Below are positions 25,910 to 32,659 of a stretch of DNA of 32,659 bases, in pieces. The notes below the pieces were generated by a model, which saw only the letters and a program-made list of their open reading frames with translations, had not been told where the DNA came from and made no database searches. The position numbers were made by a program, and so were the translations under genes. Source of the DNA: Bacillota bacterium (GTDB lineage: Bacteria > Bacillota > Clostridia > Lachnospirales > Lachnospiraceae); assembly GCA_022717655.1 (NCBI GenBank), contig JAIIAN010000005.1, forward strand, positions 1-32,659. Direction: 5' to 3'. Within the stretch, counting starts at the first letter, position 1. Every line of letters starts with the position of its first letter.

Positions 25910-27429
25910 TTTCTTAAAATCATTTTTCGTATTAATATTTTCTCTTCTGGAGTTAGAATAATAAGGTAGGAAACCGTCATAGTCCATAACGAACAAACTA
26001 TAAAATCTATAACTAACCTGTAAAAAGAAGGCTGCATTATCTGCGTCACTAAATATGGCACAACAACAGATATTAATGCGGTAATCATACATGGGCATAT
26101 AACCTTTGCAAAGTATCTTCCTACACTAAAAGGAAAATGTTTTTTCAACACAAACATACAGGCTAAAAACATTATAATACATATTACTAAATTAATCCAA
26201 TAAACGGAGTTTGCGTCAGTTCCGTTCTTTAATGCTATATATGATAGAGGCAAAGCCAATAATATAATGATTGAACTTGTTATTTGATACAACCCGAGTT
26301 TCCCTGTCGCATGAACAACTTGTGCGAAAGACATAGCAAAATTACGTGGATACATAGAAAGTAATATTAATATAGTGAATGATGATGTGTATTCAGGAAT
26401 TTTCTCACCTAACCAAAGATGTAATATGTAATCAATTTCAAAGATAACAGGAGTAGAAAGTAGAAAAAACATTATAAATATTATTTTTGACATACTATAC
26501 ATCATTGTATTAGTCCTATTTATATCTCCTTTTGCATACGATTGAACTAATTGTGGTCTAAAAGCTATAACTAAATTTTCACAAAAGCCCTGAATAGCAG
26601 ATTGTATTTGGGCCGATATACCTCTCGCTGCATTTACAACTGTACCAAAAAATAAATTCATTACCATGTTTATTCCTTGTCCTTGCGTCATCCATGCAAA
26701 CATACTCATAACATTCCATCCAGAAAATGTAAAAATAGATTTGAACAATTCTTTATGAAACGTTCTTTGTATTATTAGCATTTTGAAATTCCTTTTTGCA
26801 TATAAATAATATAGCATGAAATTGACAATAGAGGAAAATAAAAGAAGTGTTCCATATATAATAAGTTTATCTGCAGGAATAAAAGGAAGTGCTAGAACAA
26901 TTCCTAACTTAAAGAACACATCAATAATACTAACTATTGCATAGTAATCCATGCGTTCATATGCTAATATTACAGCACTGTATGGGACCTGTAGTATTAG
27001 TAATATTAGAGAAAATACAGAGAATTGGAATATACAATTAGCTGCAAATATTCTGTCAGAACTTAATACCATCTTGCAATTTACATACCATACACCTATA
27101 GACTCTAAAACTACCAATAATAATATCGCAAGTATAATCTGGATAAGTAGAGCTGTTTGAAAAACACGTGTAACACCTTTCTCATCATTTGTACCTGCTT
27201 CAAAATTATAAAACCGCTGAATGCCATTTGACATCGATGTATTTAGAAATGAAAACATAGATACGAACCCACATACTACATTATAAATGCCAAAGTCATT
27301 AATACCTAATGTCGTCAATACAACGCGTGTTGTATATATAGATACAAATAATACGATTATCATTCTTGCATAAAGGAATACAGTATTCTTTGCAATCCTT
27401 TTATTATTACCTGAATTTTCTATTGCCAT
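25906..27429 (-). CDS. wzx: Wzx-like polysaccharide flippase
   Basis: A 507-aa integral membrane protein (start ATG at 27429) with about 14 hydrophobic helices and the polysaccharide biosynthesis (MATE/MOP exporter) pattern: NTVFLYARMIIVLFVSIYTT at the N-terminus, then GINDFGIYNVVCGFVSMFSF, and the central FSGWNVMSMFAWMTQGQGIN. It would flip undecaprenyl-linked repeat units to the periplasm. It overlaps the pyruvyl transferase by ATGA and overlaps a broken upstream frame by 23 bp. An in-frame ATG six codons earlier (27447) is possible. The region is AT-rich compared with the sugar-nucleotide genes. Confidence 0.93.
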   Translation of the reverse strand: MAIENSGNNKRIAKNTVFLYARMIIVLFVSIYTTRVVLTTLGINDFGIYNVVCGFVSMFSFLNTSMSNGIQRFYNFEAGTNDEKGVTRVFQTALLIQIILAILLLVVLESIGVWYVNCKMVLSSDRIFAANCIFQFSVFSLILLILQVPYSAVILAYERMDYYAIVSIIDVFFKLGIVLALPFIPADKLIIYGTLLLFSSIVNFMLYYLYAKRNFKMLIIQRTFHKELFKSIFTFSGWNVMSMFAWMTQGQGINMVMNLFFGTVVNAARGISAQIQSAIQGFCENLVIAFRPQLVQSYAKGDINRTNTMMYSMSKIIFIMFFLLSTPVIFEIDYILHLWLGEKIPEYTSSFTILILLSMYPRNFAMSFAQVVHATGKLGLYQITSSIIILLALPLSYIALKNGTDANSVYWINLVICIIMFLACMFVLKKHFPFSVGRYFAKVICPCMITALISVVVPYLVTQIMQPSFYRLVIDFIVCSLWTMTVSYLIILTPEEKILIRKMILRK

Positions 27430-27860
27430 CTCTGATTTCAATTTCAAGTTTTGGATCTTTATAAGCCTTGTTTATAAAAGCACAATATCTTTGGAATTTT
27501 TCATATTTGTCTTTTCTATTTGGTAACCATTTAAATGTATTTATAACCTTATCAGAAACAAAATCCTTGATATCGCTAAAGCCATAAAGAGTTAGCACAA
27601 ATCTTATATATCTCTTTTTTGTATATATGTTATAATGTCTTAATACCCCCCACACACAGCTATTTTTGCCAATACATCATTTTGGGGAATTAAACCCGCA
27701 TAAACACTACCTAAAGTATATGCTGGTGCTTTTTGAGTCCTTTTTCTAATAATTGTTGCTTCTTCGGCTTTCGCTTTTTCTTCTTTTATCACACCTTGTT
27801 TCTTGAGAAGTACCAACCTTTAACAAGTTGAGTATCAACTACATGTGTAAATACGGGTAC
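27407..27860 (-). pseudogene. Frame-broken gene remnant with a G6 tract
   Basis: Three minus-strand frames run end to end. 27789-27860 reads PVFTHVVDTQLVKGWYFSRN. 27640-27819 reads KKQGVIKEEKAKAEEATII and ends IAVCGGY-stop. 27407-27655 is 82 codons from a GTG and continues with VLRHYNIYTKKRYIRF and WLPNRKDKYEKFQRY. The second and third frames meet at a run of six G (plus-strand C, 27646-27651), and adding one G would fuse them. All three are hydrophilic and protein-like, so this looks like the 3' half of one gene carrying two frameshifts. The last frame overlaps wzx by 23 bp. I do not recognise the family. The 82-codon part alone could still be a small gene. Confidence 0.45.
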
Positions 27861-27880
27861 TTATGGTATATTTTTTTGAA

Positions 27881-28075
27881 CATTAATCATCATTAATCTA
27901 ACGTTAATCTGACATTAATGCTTTATACTATTAACTGAAAATAGAGGGCTTTAGACATTAATGATCATTAATTTACAATGAATTATCCATTAATCATCTA
28001 TAGTATTAACGATAGATCAATGAAAGATTAATGGGGATTAATGTTCATATTCAAAGTGGATTAATGTTCAATATA
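27881..28075. repeat. Three degenerate 70-75-bp repeats built on phased ATTAAT motifs
   Basis: ATTAAT occurs at 27882, 27892, 27914, 27957, 27967, 27989, 28027, 28037 and 28060 (first bases). This gives three groups with internal spacings of 10 and 22-23 bp, repeating every 75 then 70 bp. Group 1 has an extra GTTAAT at 27903, so four motifs are spaced 10, 11 and 11 bp; groups 1 and 2 each add ATTAAC 16 bp after the last motif (27930, 28005). Motifs are usually preceded by C or G. The array fills the gap directly after the 2-epimerase stop. Spacing near the DNA helical turn suggests protein binding on one face. No coding frame is present here. Confidence 0.7.
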
Positions 28076-29203
28076 TTAGAACTTACGCCACACCATCTTG
28101 TTGATAATGCCTGTATAGCTCTGTATTAGTTTCACTACTTTAGTTGAAACATTATCATCAACATAAGCAGGAACCTCACATGGATCATCACCATTATTAT
28201 GCATTTCTACAGCCATATTTACTGCCTGACATACTGCTTCTGATGAAATAGACCCAATAGTAAACACTCCCTTATCCATTGCTTCGGGACGTTCTGTTGA
28301 AGTTCGAACGCTAACAGCAGGGAATTTGAAATATGCACCTTCCTCAGGAACCGTACCAGAATCTGAAACGACACAGAATGCATTTTGCTGCAAATGATTA
28401 TAGTCGAAGAAACCGAGAGGCTGGCTTTGAATAACCCGTGGGGCAAACTTGAAGCCACGCTTCTCTATCATCTTCTGGCTGCGAGGATGACAACTATAGA
28501 GAATTGGCATATCATAAGTTTCAGCCATTGCATTTACTGCATTCATCAATGAGAAGAAATTTTCTTCGATGTCAATGTTTTCCTCACGGTGTGCAGAAAG
28601 AAGAATGTATTTCTTAGGTTGCAAGTGCAAACGCTCTAATACATCAGAAGCGTCAATCTCTTTTTGACAAGACTTTAAAACTTCCGCCATTGGTGAACCA
28701 ACAACGTAAGTATACTCAGGCTTTACACCACTTTGAAGAATATAACGACGAGCGTGCTCACTATAGCAAAGATTTACATCAGATGTTACGTCAACGATAC
28801 GGCGGATAACCTCTTCTGGAAGATTCTCATCCTTACAACGATTGCCTGCTTCCATGTGGAAAATTGGAATTTTCAGACGTTTGGCTGCGATAATAGAAAG
28901 ACAAGAATTCGTATCGCCAAGCACAATGACGGCATCGGGCTTTACCTCTGCCATCAAGTTGTATGCCTTTGAAATAACATTGCCCATCGTCTCGCCGATA
29001 TTATTGCCAACTACACCTAAATAGTAATCGGGTTCACGAAGCCCAAGATCTTTAAAGAACACCTCATTGAGGTTATAGTCATAATTCTGACCTGTATGTA
29101 CAAGCACATGGTCAAAATATTTGTCTGACTTTTTTATGATAGCCGACATCTTTATGATTTCTGGGCGTGTGCCCACGATGGTCATTAATTTTAGCTTTTT
29201 CAT
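28076..29203 (-). CDS. wecB: Non-hydrolysing UDP-N-acetylhexosamine 2-epimerase
   Basis: A 375-aa WecB/WbjD/WbvD-type epimerase. Landmarks are VGTRPEIIKM (about residues 10-19), VLGDTNSCL (about 94-102), FHMEAGNRC (about 115-123) with a catalytic acid, SAHREENID (about 204-212) and VSDSGTVPEEG (about 279-289). It inverts C2 of a UDP-N-acetyl amino sugar through 2-acetamidoglycal and UDP. It sits directly after the reductase and the CapE-like dehydratase, the order expected for UDP-L-FucNAc or UDP-L-QuiNAc synthesis, where the 2-epimerase acts last. A simple UDP-ManNAc role is less likely in this context. The stop TAA is followed at once by the ATTAAT array. Confidence 0.92.
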   Translation of the reverse strand: MKKLKLMTIVGTRPEIIKMSAIIKKSDKYFDHVLVHTGQNYDYNLNEVFFKDLGLREPDYYLGVVGNNIGETMGNVISKAYNLMAEVKPDAVIVLGDTNSCLSIIAAKRLKIPIFHMEAGNRCKDENLPEEVIRRIVDVTSDVNLCYSEHARRYILQSGVKPEYTYVVGSPMAEVLKSCQKEIDASDVLERLHLQPKKYILLSAHREENIDIEENFFSLMNAVNAMAETYDMPILYSCHPRSQKMIEKRGFKFAPRVIQSQPLGFFDYNHLQQNAFCVVSDSGTVPEEGAYFKFPAVSVRTSTERPEAMDKGVFTIGSISSEAVCQAVNMAVEMHNNGDDPCEVPAYVDDNVSTKVVKLIQSYTGIINKMVWRKF

Positions 29204-29213
29204 TTGCTGTTGT

Positions 29214-30068
29214 TTATTTGAAGTAATGGGGATAGTATTCTTTGTGGGTATTCACCCAGTCTGCCATTTCCTTAATCTGCTGTTCGTATGACGGAACGAC
29301 AAAGGAAAAGTCTGTACGGCGATGACGGAGCGACTTGTCCAATTGGAGTTTGTCACTTGGATTTATCTGCACATTGCCGTTGCGGAAATATTTATTAAAC
29401 AGTCCGCAAAGGTCGAACTTGTTAATGCTCTCGTTATTTACAAGGTTGTAAAGTCCAGAAAGGTTTTCCTTTATAGCCTGTTCCATAGCCTTGGCAAGCG
29501 TCAAGGTTGTCACTCCAGTCCATATTGCACCAGTAAAACCGTTAATAGGACCATCCTGCTTCATAAACCAATTGAAAAGACCAATTCCTTTTTCATTGCA
29601 GTCAGGACCGACAATTGAATTACGGAAAGTGAGGTTCTTATCGTCATTCACTTCTCCAATAGCTTTTGAACGGTCATAGAAGATCTTTCCATCTGGGAAT
29701 GAATCCTCATAATATGGCCCCGTATTACCAGCAAATACACAATCTGTACTCATGTGTATTAGTTTAGTTTTACTATATCGTAATGTGTCTGCAATAAAAT
29801 GCGGAAGATAACCATTCAGCATAACAGCCATAGATTTATGGTCTTCTGCATTTTGATTCAGTACTCCTATGGCATTTATCACTACATCATAGTCATCACT
29901 CAGAATTGCTGTCTTTACATCATTGGGATTCATAGCATCGCCAATAATGTTTTTACAGAAAGAAATTGGTCGACGGGTAAATCCTGTCACATCATAACAT
30001 TGCTCCTTGAAATACAGGGTTATAATGTGTCCAGCCATACCGCTGGCTCCTAAAACTAAAATCTTCAT
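29214..30068 (-). CDS. RmlD-like SDR reductase, WbvR-type
   Basis: A 284-aa short-chain dehydrogenase of the RmlD family. NAD(P)-binding GASGMAGH is at about residues 7-14, the serine/threonine motif HMSTDCVFAG is at about 105-114, and the catalytic pair is in YDRSK (Tyr131, Lys135). It reduces the 4-keto group of a 6-deoxy nucleotide sugar. It lacks the C-terminal cupin domain of CapF/WbjC (about 370 aa, bifunctional 3-epimerase/4-reductase). With the CapE-like and 2-epimerase neighbours it therefore better matches WbvR of the UDP-L-RhaNAc to UDP-L-QuiNAc route than the UDP-L-FucNAc route. That sugar assignment is inference from domain content. It is 10 bp upstream of the 2-epimerase. Confidence 0.87.
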   Translation of the reverse strand: MKILVLGASGMAGHIITLYFKEQCYDVTGFTRRPISFCKNIIGDAMNPNDVKTAILSDDYDVVINAIGVLNQNAEDHKSMAVMLNGYLPHFIADTLRYSKTKLIHMSTDCVFAGNTGPYYEDSFPDGKIFYDRSKAIGEVNDDKNLTFRNSIVGPDCNEKGIGLFNWFMKQDGPINGFTGAIWTGVTTLTLAKAMEQAIKENLSGLYNLVNNESINKFDLCGLFNKYFRNGNVQINPSDKLQLDKSLRHRRTDFSFVVPSYEQQIKEMADWVNTHKEYYPHYFK

Positions 30069-30079
30069 AAACTTGTATT

Positions 30080-31171
30080 TTATTCAGAACGGTAATCTCT
30101 TGCTTTCGCCCGAGGCTGTAGTCCTAAATCCTCGCGTATGAAATTCAGTTTCAGCAAAAGGGCTTTCATCTCTTCTACGTCAAGACGCTTGGTATTGTGT
30201 GAGTGATATTCGTCCACTTGCTCTACCTTATGGTCGCCCTCAGTGAAAAACTTATCATAGTTAAGGTCGCGGTTATCACAAGGAATACGATAATAGCCTC
30301 CCATATCAATAGCCTTCGCCATTTCCTCACGTGTCACAAGAGTTTCGTACAATTTTTCTCCATGACGAGTGCCAATCACCTTCACCTCTGTCTCTCCATA
30401 CTTTGGATTGACTTTCGTATAAGTCTGCTTAAGGGCTTCTGCAAGAACATCAAGCGTAGCGGCAGGTGCTTTTTGAACGAATAAATCACCATTTTCGCCA
30501 TGAGTAAAAGCATAGATGACAAGATCCACCGCATCATCAAGGGTCATCATAAAGCGTGTCATATTTGGGTCTGTTATCGTAATAGGTTTGCCTTCCATCA
30601 TCTGTTCCACCCACAAAGGGATAACAGAACCACGTGAGGCCATCACATTACCATATCGTGTACAGCATATTGTCGTCTTGGCATCTGCGCCAAGAGCACG
30701 TCCTTGTGCAATGGCGACCTTCTCCATCATTGCTTTAGAGATGCCCATTGCATTGATTGGATAAGCAGCTTTGTCTGTAGAAAGTACAACCACATTCTTT
30801 ACTCCATGAGCGATTGCAGAAAGTAGCACATTGTTTGTTCCTTCCACATTGGTACGAACTGCCTCCATCGGGAAAAATTCACAAGATGGAACCTGCTTTA
30901 ATGCAGCAGCAGAAAATACGTAATCAACACCATCCATTGCGAAATCAACGGCTTCACGATTACGCACATTGCCAATGTAAAATTTTACTTTGTGAGCTAC
31001 TTCTGAACGATTTGCCTGAAGAAAATGACGCATATCATCCTGCTTCTTTTCATCACGTGAAAGAATACGAATCTCTCTAATATCAGAATCCAAAAATCTA
31101 CGCAGCACAGCATTACCGAAAGAGCCTGTACCACCAGTTATAAGTAAAACCTTGTTATTAAAAATGCTCAT
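30080..31171 (-). CDS. capE: CapE/WbjB-type UDP-GlcNAc 4,6-dehydratase/5-epimerase
   Basis: A 363-aa SDR of the polysaccharide biosynthesis (CapD/FlaA1-like) family. The cofactor motif GGTGSFGN is at about residues 13-20 and VVLSTDKAAYPIN at about 128-140. The residue before the catalytic lysine spacing is methionine (AMGISK, Met142 and Lys146), where FlaA1-type enzymes have tyrosine. This substitution is a hallmark of CapE/WbjB. The enzyme converts UDP-GlcNAc to a UDP-2-acetamido-2,6-dideoxy-L-hexos-4-ulose. The ATG at 31171 is preceded by an 18-bp tandem repeat. It begins the three-gene amino-sugar module with 11- and 10-bp gaps. Confidence 0.93.
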   Translation of the reverse strand: MSIFNNKVLLITGGTGSFGNAVLRRFLDSDIREIRILSRDEKKQDDMRHFLQANRSEVAHKVKFYIGNVRNREAVDFAMDGVDYVFSAAALKQVPSCEFFPMEAVRTNVEGTNNVLLSAIAHGVKNVVVLSTDKAAYPINAMGISKAMMEKVAIAQGRALGADAKTTICCTRYGNVMASRGSVIPLWVEQMMEGKPITITDPNMTRFMMTLDDAVDLVIYAFTHGENGDLFVQKAPAATLDVLAEALKQTYTKVNPKYGETEVKVIGTRHGEKLYETLVTREEMAKAIDMGGYYRIPCDNRDLNYDKFFTEGDHKVEQVDEYHSHNTKRLDVEEMKALLLKLNFIREDLGLQPRAKARDYRSE

Positions 31172-31207
31172 ATGTTATTTTATTATGTTATGTTATTTTA
31201 TTATATT
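31172..31207. repeat. 18-bp AT-rich tandem repeat, two copies
   Basis: ATGTTATTTTATTATGTT at 31172-31189 is followed by a near-identical copy at 31190-31207 (15 bases identical from the start), immediately upstream of the capE-like ATG. It would form the 5' untranslated leader if transcription starts near ugd. Copy number could vary by slippage and alter spacing, but no function is shown. Confidence 0.6.
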
Positions 31208-31240
31208 ATTTTCTATTAGTATTTCGTTTGTAAGAGGTAT

Positions 31241-32563
31241 TTAATCCCGTCTAAAAATATCACGTGTATATACTTTATCTTCTACATTCTTCAGACAGTC
31301 ATCAAAGCGGTTGGCAATGATAGCTTTGCTCTGTGCCTTGAACTCATCAAGGTTATTAAGGACCTTGCTGCCAAAGAAAGTGGTACCATCTTCAAGTGTT
31401 GGTTCATAAATAATAACCTCTGCCCCTTTTGCTTTAATGCGTTTCATAATGCCTTGAATAGCAGATTGACGGAAGTTGTCGGAGTTTGACTTCATTGTCA
31501 AACGGTATACACCAATAACGCAGTTGCCATGCTCGGCACCATATTGATTATTGCTTGAATAGTCGTACCATCCAGCTTTGCGGAGCACTGCATCTGCGAT
31601 GTAATCTTTGCGTGTGCGGTTTGACTCTACAATAGCAGACATCATGTTCTGAGGTACATCTTGATAGTTTGCGAGGAGTTGCTTGGTGTCCTTAGGTAGG
31701 CAGTAGCCACCATAGCCGAATGAAGGGTTATTATAATGCGTACCGATACGTGGGTCAAGACCTACACCTTCAATGATTGCCTTTGAGTCAAGACCCTTCA
31801 CTTCTGCGTAAGTATCAAGCTCGTTGAAGTAGCTAACACGGAGTGCAAGGTAGGTATTAGCAAAGAGTTTTACGGCCTCGGCCTCCTTCATGCCCATAAA
31901 GAGGGTGTCAATGTTTTCTTTGATGGCCCCTTCCTGCAAAAGTGCAGCAAAAGTTTTAGCTGCTTCAATCAACATATTAACATCTGTTACTGATTCGATA
32001 GCCTTATTCTCGGCCTCAAACTCTGGCTTGTTGATAATCTTGGGATAACCAACGATGATACGGCTTGGATAGAGGTTGTCGTAGAGGGCTTTGCTTTCAC
32101 GAAGGAACTCGGGAGAGAATAGAAGATTAAACTTCTTAACTCCTTTCTGCGCATACTTCAAATAGAGGTTACGTGTATAGCCAACTGGGATGGTTGACTT
32201 AATGACCATAATGGCATCGGGATTTACTTCCAATACAAGGTCGATGACTTCCTCTACATGAGTAGTATCGAAGTAGTTCTTTACAGGATCATAATTGGTC
32301 GGGGCAGCAATAACCACAAAATCGGCATCGGCATAAGCAGACTTGCCGTCAAGAGTGGCTACAAGGTTCAATGGCTTTTCAGCCAAATACTTTTCGATAT
32401 AATCATCTTGAATTGGAGAAATCTTATTGTTTAGTTTTTCCACCTTTTCAGAGATTACATCTACTGCTGTTACATGATGATGTTGAGATAGCAATGTAGC
32501 TATGCTCAGTCCCACGTAGCCTGTACCAGCTACAGCGACTTTAATGTCTTTAAAATCACGCAT
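31241..32563 (-). CDS. ugd: UDP-glucose 6-dehydrogenase
   Basis: A 440-aa UDP-glucose/GDP-mannose dehydrogenase family enzyme. NAD-binding VAGTGYVGLS is at about residues 11-20, FSPEFLRES at about 149-157, NTYLALRVSYFNELDTYAE at about 236-254 and GGYCLPKDTK at about 285-294 with the catalytic Cys288. The NTYLALRVSYFNELD block matches UDP-glucose dehydrogenases rather than WecC. It oxidises UDP-glucose to UDP-glucuronate with two NAD+, supplying a uronic acid to the polymer. I use the ATG at 32563; the frame stays open to a TTG at 32590, but that adds a lysine/asparagine-rich leader of low quality. Gap to capE is 69 bp. Confidence 0.93.
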   Translation of the reverse strand: MRDFKDIKVAVAGTGYVGLSIATLLSQHHHVTAVDVISEKVEKLNNKISPIQDDYIEKYLAEKPLNLVATLDGKSAYADADFVVIAAPTNYDPVKNYFDTTHVEEVIDLVLEVNPDAIMVIKSTIPVGYTRNLYLKYAQKGVKKFNLLFSPEFLRESKALYDNLYPSRIIVGYPKIINKPEFEAENKAIESVTDVNMLIEAAKTFAALLQEGAIKENIDTLFMGMKEAEAVKLFANTYLALRVSYFNELDTYAEVKGLDSKAIIEGVGLDPRIGTHYNNPSFGYGGYCLPKDTKQLLANYQDVPQNMMSAIVESNRTRKDYIADAVLRKAGWYDYSSNNQYGAEHGNCVIGVYRLTMKSNSDNFRQSAIQGIMKRIKAKGAEVIIYEPTLEDGTTFFGSKVLNNLDEFKAQSKAIIANRFDDCLKNVEDKVYTRDIFRRD

Positions 32564-32592
32564 ATTTTTTGTTTTATTTAGTTTTATCAATC

Positions 32593-32659
32593 TTATATTA
32601 TCTTGCTCACACTCACCCCATCAATAGCTCTCTGATAGATATCTTTTACCATTCCCATT
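32593..32659 (-). CDS. C-terminal end of a gene continuing past the window (partial)
   Basis: A minus-strand frame enters from the right edge and ends in TAA at 32593-32595, 29 bp before the ugd ATG. Only 22 codons are visible, ending MVKDIYQRAIDGVSVSKII. The helix with a Tyr-Gln-Arg pattern could be the tail of a glycosyltransferase or another polysaccharide gene, but too little is present to say. The same strand and close spacing suggest it belongs to the same operon. Confidence 0.5.
   Translation of the reverse strand, partial: MGMVKDIYQRAIDGVSVSKII

Noticed and set aside
25910..26098. N-terminal extension of the pyruvyl transferase
   Set aside because: It lies inside the flippase gene, and the ATGA overlap with MKKIGIITFHRAHNYG at 25909 is the standard family start.
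27881..28075. CRISPR array
   Set aside because: The repeat core is only 6-7 bp, spacers are not uniform and no cas gene is present.

Overview
The window is almost certainly from a Bacteroidales chromosome, and a Prevotellaceae (Prevotella/Segatella-like) host fits best. This rests on the AT-rich intergenic DNA, the lack of clear Shine-Dalgarno sequences, the gene families present and a Bacteroidetes-style 5S-like sequence. Nothing in the window fixes the genus. Every convincing gene is on the minus strand, so the locus reads from right to left.

Right part (about 32.6 to 14.7 kb): a Wzx/Wzy-type surface polysaccharide (capsule or O-antigen) locus. In transcription order it holds the last codons of an unidentified gene, ugd (UDP-glucose dehydrogenase), and three nucleotide-sugar genes: a CapE/WbjB-type 4,6-dehydratase, an RmlD-like reductase and a non-hydrolysing 2-epimerase. 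Together these best fit synthesis of UDP-L-QuiNAc or a related 6-deoxy-L-amino sugar. A 600-bp junction follows with an unusual phased ATTAAT repeat array and a frame-broken gene remnant. Then come a Wzx flippase, a pyruvyl transferase, a Wzy-like polymerase, a GT4 glycosyltransferase, three GT2 enzymes, a TupA-like ATP-grasp protein, a hexapeptide acyltransferase, a PF14907 nucleotidyltransferase, a HEPN-like protein and an initiating sugar-phosphate transferase. Many of these genes overlap by ATGA or lie within about 10 bp.

Middle (14.7 to 5.4 kb): a defence segment placed inside the polysaccharide locus. It starts with a structured non-coding stretch holding a diverged orphan 5S rRNA-like sequence. 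Next is a small membrane-protein reading frame interrupted only by TAG codons and ending at a strong terminator. A complete QatABCD anti-phage operon follows (KAP ATPase, QatB, QueC-like, TatD-like), then a gene-poor stretch, then a two-gene Septu-like system (large ABC/RecF-type ATPase plus HNH nuclease).

Left part (5.3 kb to 1): polysaccharide functions resume with a DegT-family aminotransferase and a WbuC cupin. These are followed by three genes of unknown role: a HExxH metallopeptidase-like protein and two unrecognised proteins, the last cut by the window edge. Likely surface polymer features are a 6-deoxy-L-amino sugar, a uronic acid, a 4-amino sugar, a pyruvate ketal and an acyl group. 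The items most worth a second look are the amber-only frame, the orphan 5S, the ATTAAT array and the embedding of two defence systems between capsule genes.
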